Assembly (NCBI GenBank): GCA_017882585.1 | Contig: JADGPF010000078.1 | Coordinates: 1 to 64,000 of the forward strand | DNA length: 64,000 bases | Origin: Thermoleophilia bacterium | Lineage (GTDB): Bacteria > Actinomycetota > Thermoleophilia > Miltoncostaeales > Miltoncostaeaceae | Direction: 5' to 3' | Shown: piece by piece, positions 52,511 through 63,952 of the stretch | Layout: each line of letters starts with the position of its first letter | How positions within the stretch are numbered: the stretch's first letter is position 1 | Notes under the pieces: model-generated | Told to the model about the DNA's origin: nothing | Databases searched by the model: none | Seen by the model: the letters and a program-made list of their open reading frames with translations, nothing else | Made by a program: the position numbers and the translations under genes

Positions 52511-52636
52511 TGTGGAAAGGTCTGTGGAAAACCCCGAGAGTCCGGCCGCGAGACGGGATCGCGGATGGAACGATCGTTGTCGATGTGACATCCCGTAACG
52601 GTTTTTGCCGCTTGCACCCGTCGAACGTTTTCCACA
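52511..52636. other. oriC: DnaA-box cluster between rpmH and the HATPase gene (oriC, left part)
   Basis: The 333-bp gap 52386-52718 holds three close matches to the DnaA box (TTATCCACA or its complement): TGTGGAAAG at 52511-52519, TGTGGAAAA at 52523-52531 and TTTTCCACA at 52628-52636. The first two are in tandem with a 12-nt repeat. Between them are a short T-rich stretch and the divergent promoters. With the second cluster behind dnaA this suggests a bipartite origin, as in Bacillus. Confidence 0.65.
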
Positions 52637-52674
52637 GGGGATCCCAGGGGGTCCTATCGCGACCTGGCCCCGAT

Positions 52675-52680
52675 TAGAGT
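52675..52680 (+). promoter_or_regulatory. -10 element TAGAGT of the HATPase gene
   Basis: TAGAGT lies 7 nt before a GTG at 52688, the same spacing as at dnaN, suggesting a leaderless mRNA. That GTG opens a different frame from the main reading frame of the HATPase gene. Confidence 0.4.
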
Positions 52681-52718
52681 TGCCGCGGTGGCCAGTGCCG
52701 CTGCTGTACCCGTCCAAT

Positions 52719-53441
52719 ATGAGCACACTCGCCTACTCACATCCCAGCCCCGCGATGTCATCTACGCGATGTGCGCGCCTCGCCGTCTACCACGAGCCGA
52801 CCGAGCCTCCGACGGTGGCGGAAATCGCCGGCGATGACCCGGGAACCCTGATCGAACGGCTGTTTGAGGCGGTTGCTCGCTGGGCTCGCCTGCCCATCGT
52901 GGCCATACGCGAGATCATCGAGAACCTCGTCCACGCGGACTTCCGGGATGCCCTGGTAAGCGTCCTGGCCAATGGGCACGTCGTACGCGTGTCCGACTCC
53001 GGCCCGGGGATCGACGACCCAGGCCAAGCGATGCAGCCCGGCTTCACGACCGCCGGCGCTGACGAGCGCTCGATCATCCGCGGGGTTGGCTGCGGCCTGC
53101 CCCTGGCGGCCAGCGTCATGGATGCCGAGGGCGGAACGATCGAGTTCGCGCGAAATCTCGCGGGCGGGACGGTCGTGACGCTGACGACCCCGAACCAGAC
53201 CATCGAGGATGACTCCGAGAACGCCGCGATGCCCGCCGAGGACGACCGACTCGTGATGGCGCTCTTATTGGAGATGGGGCCGTCGCTGCCCGAACATGTG
53301 GCGGCAGAACTTTCCTGGACCGTCGGACGCTGCGGACGCGAGTTGGTCGTCCTCGAGAGCCGCGGGCTCGTCTCGCGGGACAGCGACGGTCGTCGCTCCC
53401 TGACCCCGAACGGGTCGCGCTTGTTGTCAACGTTGTTCTAG
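52719..53441 (+). CDS. HATPase-fold protein with a C-terminal winged-helix-like region, upstream of dnaA
   Basis: The 240-residue protein has a GHKL ATP-binding domain: N-box Asn69 in IIENLVHADFRD, G1 box Asp93 in VSDSGPGID and G2 box GVGCGLPL near residue 122. No phosphoacceptor His domain is present. The last 65 residues (PSLPEHVAAELSWT, then LESRGLVSRD, then LTPNGSRLL) look like a winged helix-turn-helix. It lies between two DnaA-box clusters and 9 nt before dnaA. I give ATG 52719 as start; GTG 52695 and ATG 52755 are alternatives, and the true N-terminus may be in another frame. Homologous single HATPase genes next to dnaA occur elsewhere, but I cannot name a function. Confidence 0.78.
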   Translation: MSTLAYSHPSPAMSSTRCARLAVYHEPTEPPTVAEIAGDDPGTLIERLFEAVARWARLPIVAIREIIENLVHADFRDALVSVLANGHVVRVSDSGPGIDDPGQAMQPGFTTAGADERSIIRGVGCGLPLAASVMDAEGGTIEFARNLAGGTVVTLTTPNQTIEDDSENAAMPAEDDRLVMALLLEMGPSLPEHVAAELSWTVGRCGRELVVLESRGLVSRDSDGRRSLTPNGSRLLSTLF

Positions 53442-53444
53442 GGT
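53439..53444 (+). promoter_or_regulatory. -10 element TAGGGT of dnaA, likely leaderless
   Basis: TAGGGT ends 6 nt before the dnaA GTG. The 11-bp string TAGGGTCGTCG is repeated identically before dnaN. The -10 also covers the stop codon of the HATPase gene. Confidence 0.5.
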
Positions 53445-53450
53445 CGTCGC

Positions 53451-54833
53451 GTGAACGAAACGTCAATTACCCCACCCCCCGGCATCGATGTCGCGTCGGT
53501 GTGGACCGAAGTCTGTGACCGGCTCCAATCGACACTCAACCCGTCGACGTTCACGTTCGCATTCGGCCACGCCCAAGCGCTGGCGCTGAAGTCGGACGTA
53601 TTGACGATTGGCGTTGACACCGAATTCGCACGCAATTGGGTCCAGCAGCGATACATGACCCTGCTCAAAGACGCACTGTTCGAGGTGACTGGGTCGGATC
53701 TCGAAGTCGAGGTCATCATCGCTCCCTCGGACGACCAGCCCGCCCTGGAATCGCACACGGACGAGGCGACGGCGCGCGTTGAGATTCCTCGGCGTCATCA
53801 AGGACGGCTTCAGCCGCGCTTCACCTTCGACGCGTTCGTAACCGGACCGTCGAATCGCTTCGCCCATGCCGCGGCGCTCGCGGTGGCGGAGGCTCCGGCG
53901 CGCGCGTACAACCCGTTTTTCATCTATGGCGGTGTCGGCCTTGGCAAGACCCACCTCCTCCATGCGATCGGGCATTTCGTCGACAGCAACTACCCCGAGT
54001 TGGCGTACCTGTATGTCTCGGTTGAGACGTTCACCAATGAATTCATTAACGCCCTGCGTGACGGCAACATCCGCACGTTCAAGGACCGCTACCGCAGCGT
54101 CGACGTGCTGCTGATCGACGACATCCAGTCGCTGCAAGGGCGCGAGCAGACCCAGGAAGAGTTCTTCCACACCTTCAATGCGCTCCACGACAGCGGCAAA
54201 CAGATCGTGATCTGTTCCGATCGTCCCCCGAAAGCGATCGCAACACTCGAAGACCGCCTGCGCTCACGATTCGAGATGGGACTGATTACCGACATCCAGC
54301 CGCCCGACCTTGAGACCCGCATCGCCATCCTCCGCAAGCGCGTCCAGTACGACGCGTATCAAGTGCGCGACACCGAAGTGCTCTCGTTCATCGCATCCCG
54401 CGTGTCGACAAACGTGCGTGCGCTCGAAGGTGCGCTGACCCGCGTCATGGCGCATGCGTCGATTTCCGGGCGCCCGGTCAGCGTCGAGCTCGCTCAGGAG
54501 GTCCTCCAGGACCTTTATCCCCCCGACGACGGCATCGTCACGATCGAGAATATCCAGCGTGAGACCTGCCGCTACTTCGATATCGGGTTTGATGAGTTGA
54601 TCGGACACAAGCGGACCCGCCGCCTGGTCACCCCCCGTCAGGTTGCGATGTACCTCAGCCGCGAACTCACCGATGGGTCGCTCCCGAATATCGGCAAGGC
54701 GTTTGGGAACCGCGACCACACGACGGTGATGTACGCCGTCCAGAAGGTCGCCCAGCAGATGAGCGACGAGGGTGAGGTCTACTCGGCCGTGCACACCCTC
54801 ACCACCCGCCTCACCGGCACGCCGCGCCGCTGA
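53451..54833 (+). CDS. dnaA: Chromosomal replication initiator DnaA
   Basis: The 460-residue AAA+ initiator has domain I at about 10-85, a short linker, domain III with Walker [15 protein letters not shown] and Walker [10 protein letters not shown], and domain IV with the DnaA-box-reading helix-turn-helix ([22 protein letters not shown] and RDHTTVMYA). The GTG start lies right behind a -10 element. It binds the two flanking box clusters and opens oriC. Confidence 0.98.
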   Translation: MNETSITPPPGIDVASVWTEVCDRLQSTLNPSTFTFAFGHAQALALKSDVLTIGVDTEFARNWVQQRYMTLLKDALFEVTGSDLEVEVIIAPSDDQPALESHTDEATARVEIPRRHQGRLQPRFTFDAFVTGPSNRFAHAAALAVAEAPARAYNPFFIYGGVGLGKTHLLHAIGHFVDSNYPELAYLYVSVETFTNEFINALRDGNIRTFKDRYRSVDVLLIDDIQSLQGREQTQEEFFHTFNALHDSGKQIVICSDRPPKAIATLEDRLRSRFEMGLITDIQPPDLETRIAILRKRVQYDAYQVRDTEVLSFIASRVSTNVRALEGALTRVMAHASISGRPVSVELAQEVLQDLYPPDDGIVTIENIQRETCRYFDIGFDELIGHKRTRRLVTPRQVAMYLSRELTDGSLPNIGKAFGNRDHTTVMYAVQKVAQQMSDEGEVYSAVHTLTTRLTGTPRR

Positions 54834-55215
54834 CGCGCACAACGGGCTCCCACCCATCGGCGTGTGCTGCGCCGCTTCTCTGGCGAAGCGGATCTCGCCG
54901 CCCAACGACGACCTCGCACTGCTGCGCCCGTTGCCCTCTGGGGATGACTCGCCGACAACCTCTCAACGGGCTGCGCCCGCGTCCACAGAGTGCGCCGGCG
55001 CCGCGTCCCCTGCTGCCACACCGTGGAACCTGGGGAGCGCCCGACACCGTCCTGCACATCCCGCGCCGCCACCAAAACCCTCATGGTTATGGGCATTACG
55101 GACAGCCGTCCACATATCCACAGCGCCTATGGTTACTACGAGAATTCTTTCTTAGGTCTTCTTACTTCAACATCGTGGGCGACATATCTGGCCGCTGCCC
55201 GGTAGGGTCGTCGTC
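54834..55215. other. oriC: dnaA-dnaN intergenic region with DnaA boxes and an AT-rich stretch (oriC, right part)
   Basis: This 382-bp gap carries no gene. It holds DnaA-box-like elements: ATATCCACA at 55114-55122 (8 of 9), TCCACA cores at 54982-54987 and 55109-55114 (weaker), and several TGGAA/CCACA variants. Downstream of them (about 55128-55180) is the longest AT-rich stretch of the region, with GAATTCTTTCTTAGG, a plausible unwinding element. Together with the gene order around it, this is the most probable replication origin core. Confidence 0.72.
55179..55208 (+). promoter_or_regulatory. dnaN promoter (GCGACA-N18-TAGGGT), likely leaderless
   Basis: GCGACA at 55179-55184 and TAGGGT at 55203-55208 with an 18-nt spacer make a recognisable -35/-10 pair. 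The dnaN ATG follows 7 nt later, so transcription probably begins on or next to the start codon. Confidence 0.55.
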
Positions 55216-56316
55216 ATGCGATTGACGTGTGCGAAGGAAGATCTCGCCGCCGTGCTCTCGGTGGTTGGACGGGCAACCTCCACCAAGAGCACGGTGCCTG
55301 TTTTGGGCAACGTGCTCATCGAAGCGAAGGACGGCAGCGTCATCGTCGCGGCGACCGATATGGAGCTGTCGCTACGTGCTCCGCTGATCGCCACCATCGA
55401 GGAATCCGGCAGCGTCGTGCTGCCTCGCCTGGCGACCGACATCGTCCGCTCGATGTCGGTCGGCCCTGTGGTCATCGAGCACCGGCCCGGAGAGGGCGTT
55501 GTGTCGCTCTCGAGCGGAGCATCCGCGTTCACGCTCAACTGCCATCAGGCGTCGGAGTTTCCGGAGCTGCCGTCCGACGTCGGCGAGGGGATCAGGTTGC
55601 CGGCCGCCACGATTCTCGCCGCGACCGAGCGTGTGACCAAGGCCGCATCCCGGGACGACACCCGTCCGGTGTTGACCGGCGTCCTGGTGCGTCTCGAAAC
55701 CGATTCGCTGACCATGGCTGCAACCGACTCGTATCGGCTCGCGGTCCGGCGAGGTGCGATCACCGGTGGACCGTCGGAGCCCGTCGAAGCACTGATCCCC
55801 GCACGTGCGCTCGCCGAAGCGCAGCGGGTACTGGCGTTGGCGGGTGCCGATGAGGCCGAACTCGTGTTGACCGAGACGCAATGCACGCTACGCGCGGGCG
55901 ACGTGCGACTAACCACGCGCCTTATCGATGGCCAGTTTCCCGACTACCGACAACTCATCCCGGAGCGGTTCGAACACGAGTTGCAGTTCAACCGCGTCGA
56001 GTTACTTGGCGTCTTGACGCGGATTGGTGTGCTGGCGCAGCGCAACACCCCGGTGCGGATGTCGTTTAGTGACGGCCAACTCACAGTGTCGGCGGTCAGT
56101 GACCAACTCGGCGAAGGTCGGGAATCGTTGCCCGTCGCATTTTCGGGTGACCCGCTGGAGATCGGGTTTAACGTCGAGTTCCTGCGGGCCGGCGTGGACA
56201 GTATTGAGGGCGACACTGTGCGGCTGGGCATCATTAGCCCGCTGCGCCCGGGGCTATTGAGAGGCGAAAGCGACGATTTTCGCTATCTCCTGATGCCCAT
56301 ACGTCTTAGCGGCTGA
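55216..56316 (+). CDS. dnaN: DNA polymerase III beta subunit (sliding clamp)
   Basis: The 366-residue clamp forms a ring of two protomers on DNA. Its N-terminus reads MRLTCAKEDLAAVL, it has three repeats of the clamp fold, and the C-terminus ends DDFRYLLMPIRLSG, the pattern that closes the peptide-binding groove (usual end YLxMPxRL). Length is normal. It starts right behind the intergenic origin. Confidence 0.97.
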   Translation: MRLTCAKEDLAAVLSVVGRATSTKSTVPVLGNVLIEAKDGSVIVAATDMELSLRAPLIATIEESGSVVLPRLATDIVRSMSVGPVVIEHRPGEGVVSLSSGASAFTLNCHQASEFPELPSDVGEGIRLPAATILAATERVTKAASRDDTRPVLTGVLVRLETDSLTMAATDSYRLAVRRGAITGGPSEPVEALIPARALAEAQRVLALAGADEAELVLTETQCTLRAGDVRLTTRLIDGQFPDYRQLIPERFEHELQFNRVELLGVLTRIGVLAQRNTPVRMSFSDGQLTVSAVSDQLGEGRESLPVAFSGDPLEIGFNVEFLRAGVDSIEGDTVRLGIISPLRPGLLRGESDDFRYLLMPIRLSG

Positions 56317-56331
56317 GTCAGGGCGACGCGC

Positions 56332-57465
56332 GTGCCGGACGGTCGGCCGTGGCGGATTCGATCGCTTGCGATCAGCGATCTGCGCTGTTGGCGGCGTCTT
56401 GGACTCGAGTTGCCGGGTGGACTTACGGTGATCAACGGGCCTAACGGCGCAGGCAAGACCTCGATCATCGAGGCCATTGTCCTGGCGACACTCGGGGTCT
56501 CGCCCCGCACCGCGCAACTGGCCGAACTGGTCCGTACCGGCGCACCGGCGGTGCGGGTGGCTGGAGACTTCGACGATCCCGCGAATCCCGGCCTGCATGT
56601 CCGTCGGGAGATTGGCTACGCGGTGGGAATCGGGCGCCGCCTGTCTCTTGACGGCGCCGGTGTGCGCCAATTGATGCTGTGGCGTCGGCCCAGCGCCGTG
56701 CTGGTGTTCGTCCCGGAGGAGTTGCGGGCGGTGAAAGGGCCGCCGGCCGCACGTCGGCGGGGTGTTGATCGGCTTCTGGAGGCCACGACCCCCGGGTTTT
56801 CCGATGAATTGACCGGCTTTCAGGACGCGCTGAGCCAGCGCAATGCGCTGCTTCGTCGGGCGCGCTCGGGGGCTGTGGATGTCCGTACGGCGTTCCCCTG
56901 GGAGGCCCGCATGGCCGCCCATGGCGCGCGGGTCGCCCTCGCTCGCCGTACCGTGACGAGGGCCCTCGCGCCCCGATACGCCTACTGGCTCGACCGTCTG
57001 GGCGGCGGCCCCGACGGGACCTTGAGATGGGAACCGTCGCCGGCGAGCCTGACCGACGTCCCCGGCGATGCGCTGGAGGATCGGTTGCGCGAGCGGCTTG
57101 AGTCGCAGCGTGCGCGGGACCTGGCCGCTGGCCTGACGACCTCCGGGCCCCACCGCGACGATTTGTGGGTCGGGTCCGGTGACCGGGACCTGCGTCGCTT
57201 GGGGAGCCAGGGCGAGCAGCGGACGGCGGCCCTCGCAATGCTCTTGGCACATCGTGACCTGATGCGTGCCGCCGGTGGGGGGCCCATACTGCTGTTGGAC
57301 GACGTGCTCTCGGAACTCGACCCGGACCGGCGCGCGGCGCTGCTTGCCGCACTCGACGGTCAGGAGCAGGTTGTGCTGACGTCCGCGGACCCGGCGGCCT
57401 CGTTGGCCGGGACGTCACGGGAGGTCACGATCTTTCAGGTGCGCGACGGTGTCTGCACCCCGTAG
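56332..57465 (+). CDS. recF: DNA replication and repair protein RecF
   Basis: The 377-residue SMC-like ATPase loads RecA at gaps. Walker A is NGPNGAGKTS, the signature is LGSQGEQRTAALAMLL and Walker B is ILLLDDVLSELD. It follows dnaN after 15 nt, with a GTG start, and overlaps the DciA-like gene by 17 nt. Confidence 0.96.
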   Translation: MPDGRPWRIRSLAISDLRCWRRLGLELPGGLTVINGPNGAGKTSIIEAIVLATLGVSPRTAQLAELVRTGAPAVRVAGDFDDPANPGLHVRREIGYAVGIGRRLSLDGAGVRQLMLWRRPSAVLVFVPEELRAVKGPPAARRRGVDRLLEATTPGFSDELTGFQDALSQRNALLRRARSGAVDVRTAFPWEARMAAHGARVALARRTVTRALAPRYAYWLDRLGGGPDGTLRWEPSPASLTDVPGDALEDRLRERLESQRARDLAAGLTTSGPHRDDLWVGSGDRDLRRLGSQGEQRTAALAMLLAHRDLMRAAGGGPILLLDDVLSELDPDRRAALLAALDGQEQVVLTSADPAASLAGTSREVTIFQVRDGVCTP

Positions 57466-57940
57466 GACACGCCGCCGTCGGGACGCGGCACCTGCGTCGC
57501 GGTTCCTGCCGAAATACGGCGTGGCGTCGGCGGCAGTCGGCAAGGTCGACCTCGCCGCCGCGTGGCGCGAACTTGGTCCACGCGGTGCGGGTGCGATTCC
57601 GATCCGCGTTTCACGCAACGGCGTCGTGACCATCGCGTGCGCCGACGCGATGCGCGCGCAGCAGATACTGTCCGACGCCGACGACCTTTGTGCCGAATTG
57701 GGACGCCTTGCAGGTATTTCTCTGACGCGACTGGACCCCGTCATCGCCGATCACGCCGTTGCGTTGCCCGAGTTTGACGCGCCCGCGCCGAAGATAATCT
57801 CGCCAGCCGCACAGAAGGCGGCCACCGAGGCGGCACAGGGGATGACCGAGGGGATCGAGGATCCGGCGTTACGCGACGCGATCGCGCGCGCGGCCGCCGG
57901 GGCGATCGCGCGCCGGTGGGACCAAACGCGTACCACATGA
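57449..57940 (+). CDS. DUF721/DciA-like protein
   Basis: The 163-residue protein has the N-terminal Arg-rich segment and the DUF721 core (about 33-98, VDLAAAWRELGPRGAG, then TIACADAMRAQQILSDADDL). DciA is the ancestral loader of the DnaB helicase, and in actinobacteria this gene (Rv0004 type) lies between recF and gyrB, as here. The C-terminal half is an alanine-rich helical extension with little conservation. The GTG start overlaps recF. Confidence 0.82.
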   Translation: MSAPRRTRRRRDAAPASRFLPKYGVASAAVGKVDLAAAWRELGPRGAGAIPIRVSRNGVVTIACADAMRAQQILSDADDLCAELGRLAGISLTRLDPVIADHAVALPEFDAPAPKIISPAAQKAATEAAQGMTEGIEDPALRDAIARAAAGAIARRWDQTRTT

Positions 57941-57994
57941 ACAGGATTCCCCTGCAATTTCCCGGACTCGAGGCGTCAGGGCGCCGACCGTGAT

Positions 57995-60442
<2,448 letters not shown>

Positions 60443-60480
60443 AGGTCGTGATGGCCGGGAGCCGGGCAGGAGGGAGCTAG

Positions 60481-62997
60481 GTGTCGACGCTCGATCGCAA
60501 CGGACGCATTGAACTGCGCGAGCTTGAGCTGGAGATGCGCTCGAGCTACCTCGACTACGCGATGAGCGTGATTGTCGGGCGCGCGCTGCCGGACGTCCGC
60601 GACGGGCTCAAGCCGGTACACCGGCGCGTGCTCTTCACGATGGACGACATGGGCTTGCAGCCCGAGCGAGCGCACGTCAAGAGCGCCAACATCGTCGGTC
60701 GCGTGATGGGTGAGTTTCACCCCCACGGCGACCAGGCGATCTACGACGCACTCGTGCGGCTTGCACAGGATTTCGCATCCCGGTACCCACTGGTCGACGG
60801 GCAGGGCAACTTCGGCTCGACCGAGTTCCCGGCCGCTGCGATGCGGTATACCGAGGCGCGTCTGTCGCGGATCGCCGTGGAGATGCTGCGAGGTATCGAC
60901 GAAGACACCGTTGACGTCATTCCGACGTACGATGACCGGCGCACCGAGCCGGTCGTGCTCCCGGCACGCCTCCCGAACTTGCTCATCAACGGGTCCTCTG
61001 GGATCGCGGTCGGGATGGCCACCAACATCCCGCCGCACAACATCGGTGAAGTCATCGACGCGGTCGTCGCCCTGATCGACAACCCCGACCTGACCGTTGA
61101 AGAGCTGATGCGCCACATCCAGGGACCGGACTTCCCAACGGGTGGGCTGATCGTGGGTCGCCAGGGCATCGTTGACGCCTATCGCACCGGTCGTGGTCGT
61201 GTTGTCGTTCGTGGGCGCGCTCACAACGAGCAGCTTCGCAACGGCCGCAACGCCATCGTGTTCACTGAGCTCCCGTACCAGGTCAACAAGTCCGAACTGG
61301 TGCGCCGCATCGCGGAGCTGGCCGAAGAGAAGGTGGTTCCTGAGGTCAGCGACGTCAACGACGAGAGTGGCCGCGACGGCACCCGCGTCGTGGTTGTCCT
61401 GCGTCGTGGCGCGGTCCCACTCGTGGTGCTCAACAAGCTGTTCAAGCACACGTCTGCGCAAAGCACGTTTGGTGTCAACGCCATCGCGCTCGTCGAAGGC
61501 GTCCCACGCACGCTTGGTCTCCAGGCGATTCTCGGTCACTACCTCGAGCACCAGCGGGAAGTGGTGGTCCGGCGCTCGCGATACAGGCTCTCGCGCGCCG
61601 AGGCGCGCGCACACATCCTCGAGGGCCTGCTCATCGCGCTGGCCAATATCGACGAGGTCATCGCATTGATCCGGGCTGCCGCCGACCCCGAAGAGGCGCG
61701 CACCGGCTTGATGACGAGGTTCTCGCTGACTGAAGTCCAAGCCCGTGCGATTCTCGACCTGCGCCTGCAGCGACTCACCCAGCTCGAAGGCACCACCATC
61801 CGCAACGAGCACGAGCAGCTTCAGTCGGAGATCGGGAGCCTCCGGGCCATCCTCGGCGACGAGGCCCGTGTGATGGCGGTCATTCGGGAGGAGATCCTCG
61901 CGCTGCGGGAGCGGTTCGCCGATGAGCGTCGTTCGGAAATCATCCCGGGCGAGGGCGAGATCGACCTCGAGGACCTGATCGCCGAGGAGGAGATGGTGGT
62001 TTCCATTTCCCGCGGCGGCTACATCAAGCGGCTGCCTGTCTCGACGTACCGTGCCCAGCGCCGGGGGGGCAAGGGGCTTCGCGGTGCGAGGCTCAAGGAC
62101 GACGACTACATCGAGCATCTGTTCATCGCCTCCACGCATGCATACCTGCTGTTCTTCACGAATCGCGGACGCGTCTACCGCCAGAAGGTCTACGAGTTAC
62201 CGCAGGGTGCGCGGGACGCTCGCGGGCGTCACATCAGCAATGTGCTTGCGCTGGTCGAGGGCGAAGAGGTGCGGGCGGTATTCGCGACGCGCGATTACAA
62301 CGAAGCCAAGTACCTCGTGCTGGCGACGCGCGACGGCATGGTCAAAAAGACCGAGCTCACTGCCTATGACACCATCCTGCGCGAGGCCGGGCTCTTTGCG
62401 ATCAGCCTCACCGATGACGACGAGCTGGTCGGCGTGCAGATGACCGATGGCGAGGACGATATCCTGATCGTCTCAGCGCGGGGGCAGGCCGCGCGCTTCA
62501 ACGAGGCCGCGGTGCGGCCGATGGGGCGACAAACCCGCGGCGTCAGGGCAATGAACCTCGACCCGGGCGATCGGGTCTTGGCGCTGTGCGTAGCCCGCGA
62601 TGACGAGGATCTGCTCGTGGTGACCGGTAACGGCTTCGGCAAGCGGACGCCAATGTCGGACTACCCGCGCAAGGGCCGCCCGACCAAGGGCGTTCGCACG
62701 ATCAAGGTCACCGACCGCAAGGGCGAACTGGTGACGGCACGGCCTGTTCGGGAGAACCACCAACTGCTGCTGGTGTCGTTGGGCGGTCAGGTGATTCGCA
62801 TCAATGTCGGATCGGTGCGGCGTACCGGTCGCTCGACCGAGGGCGTGCGCCTGATGGTGATGTCGGACGACGACCAGATCGCAACGGTGGCCGCGGTGCT
62901 CGACAGCGAGGATGCTGACGAGACCACAGGCGAGGAGCTCGACCCCGGAGTCGACGTCGACGCGTCGGCGGCCGAGCCCGAACCAGAGGTCGGGTAG
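60481..62997 (+). CDS. gyrA: DNA gyrase subunit A
   Basis: The 838-residue subunit has catalytic Tyr123 in MRYTEARL and the C-terminal beta-pinwheel with the GyrA box QRRGGKG. The quinolone-determining helix reads [14 protein letters not shown], so the usual Ser/Ala at E. coli position 83 is Gln85. The loop before the tyrosine ([16 protein letters not shown]) is one residue shorter than the common GSxDGDxPAAMRYT. The GTG lies 38 nt behind gyrB with an AGGAGGGAG ribosome-binding site, so the two are co-expressed. Confidence 0.97.
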   Translation: MSTLDRNGRIELRELELEMRSSYLDYAMSVIVGRALPDVRDGLKPVHRRVLFTMDDMGLQPERAHVKSANIVGRVMGEFHPHGDQAIYDALVRLAQDFASRYPLVDGQGNFGSTEFPAAAMRYTEARLSRIAVEMLRGIDEDTVDVIPTYDDRRTEPVVLPARLPNLLINGSSGIAVGMATNIPPHNIGEVIDAVVALIDNPDLTVEELMRHIQGPDFPTGGLIVGRQGIVDAYRTGRGRVVVRGRAHNEQLRNGRNAIVFTELPYQVNKSELVRRIAELAEEKVVPEVSDVNDESGRDGTRVVVVLRRGAVPLVVLNKLFKHTSAQSTFGVNAIALVEGVPRTLGLQAILGHYLEHQREVVVRRSRYRLSRAEARAHILEGLLIALANIDEVIALIRAAADPEEARTGLMTRFSLTEVQARAILDLRLQRLTQLEGTTIRNEHEQLQSEIGSLRAILGDEARVMAVIREEILALRERFADERRSEIIPGEGEIDLEDLIAEEEMVVSISRGGYIKRLPVSTYRAQRRGGKGLRGARLKDDDYIEHLFIASTHAYLLFFTNRGRVYRQKVYELPQGARDARGRHISNVLALVEGEEVRAVFATRDYNEAKYLVLATRDGMVKKTELTAYDTILREAGLFAISLTDDDELVGVQMTDGEDDILIVSARGQAARFNEAAVRPMGRQTRGVRAMNLDPGDRVLALCVARDDEDLLVVTGNGFGKRTPMSDYPRKGRPTKGVRTIKVTDRKGELVTARPVRENHQLLLVSLGGQVIRINVGSVRRTGRSTEGVRLMVMSDDDQIATVAAVLDSEDADETTGEELDPGVDVDASAAEPEPEVG

Positions 62998-62998
62998 C

Positions 62999-63952
62999 TC
63001 AGACGGGCGCGGCGCCTGATGGCGCCCGCAGGCGGATCGCGTCGGCGAGCGCCGTCGGGTCGTTGAGCAGCGAGAACACCCCGGCGCCGAGCTCCATTCC
63101 CGCCAACGTGGCGCGCCGGGGGACAATCTCCAAGTGCCAGTGGAAGGCGTCGGAGCCTCCCGGGTGACGCTGGTGGAGCCACAGGTTCATGGCGGTCGTG
63201 CCGACCAGCGCGGCGAGTGCTGCGCTGAGCGGACGCACGATGCGCGCGAGGTGCTCGCCGGGGTGCGCAGGCCACTCGGGGGCATGATGGCGCGGAGCGA
63301 TGCGCACCGTGCCGGAAAGCGGCGGTGCGTGCGGGCACCACGCGGTCAGCGGGCCGGTGTCGACGATCCGGGCAACGTGAGGATCCGCGAGCTCGGCGCA
63401 GATCGGGCAAGCCAACGCGCTGCGAAAGGCGTCCTCGCGGGCCACGAGCAGGGGCGGCGCGAACGGGAGTCCGATCAGCTGAGCGTGCGAATGCTGCAGT
63501 GATGCCCCTGCCGCGGCCCCTTGATTGAGAAACAGAAATGGCCAAAGGCCACGAGGATCCTCGCGTACGGCGATCTCACGGACAGCCCAGCCGTCGATGG
63601 CAGCCGTCATTTCACTTGGGGACAGGTCCCAAAGATCCGTCACGTGGCGTGGCGTGTTGATGATCACCTCATGGACGCCCTCCTCCGGGGGCAAGACCGG
63701 GAACCGGTTCGGCACCGCCCGCACGCGCCAACCCGGGCGGTTCGCCAACGTGTGGTCGGCGCGCTCAGCCCAGACCTCGGGTGGGGTCGCATCCTCGGAC
63801 CCGGGGCAAAAGGGGCATGCCGACTGTTCGGGCCCGGGTGTCGGGCCCGGATCCCCGGGCGCCACTGGGCCCGTGTCGTGCGGCCGGGCCATCCGGGCGG
63901 GCGCGACGAGCAGCGGCGCGCCGGTCAAGGGGTCCCAGCGCACCGGAGTCAT
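62999..63952 (-). CDS. galT: Galactose-1-phosphate uridylyltransferase-like (GalT, HIT superfamily)
   Basis: The 317-residue nucleotidyltransferase has a zinc-binding CPFC (Cys46, Cys49) and the active-site triad HSHAQ (His154 to Gln158, nucleophile His156). GalT exchanges UMP between UDP-glucose and galactose-1-phosphate; related HIT enzymes act as ADP-glucose phosphorylases or as GalT-like enzymes with other sugars. The N-terminus (MTPVRWDPLTGAPLLVAPAR) and the order of motifs fit GalT. It is convergent with gyrA, one base apart. Confidence 0.87.
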   Translation of the reverse strand: MTPVRWDPLTGAPLLVAPARMARPHDTGPVAPGDPGPTPGPEQSACPFCPGSEDATPPEVWAERADHTLANRPGWRVRAVPNRFPVLPPEEGVHEVIINTPRHVTDLWDLSPSEMTAAIDGWAVREIAVREDPRGLWPFLFLNQGAAAGASLQHSHAQLIGLPFAPPLLVAREDAFRSALACPICAELADPHVARIVDTGPLTAWCPHAPPLSGTVRIAPRHHAPEWPAHPGEHLARIVRPLSAALAALVGTTAMNLWLHQRHPGGSDAFHWHLEIVPRRATLAGMELGAGVFSLLNDPTALADAIRLRAPSGAAPV

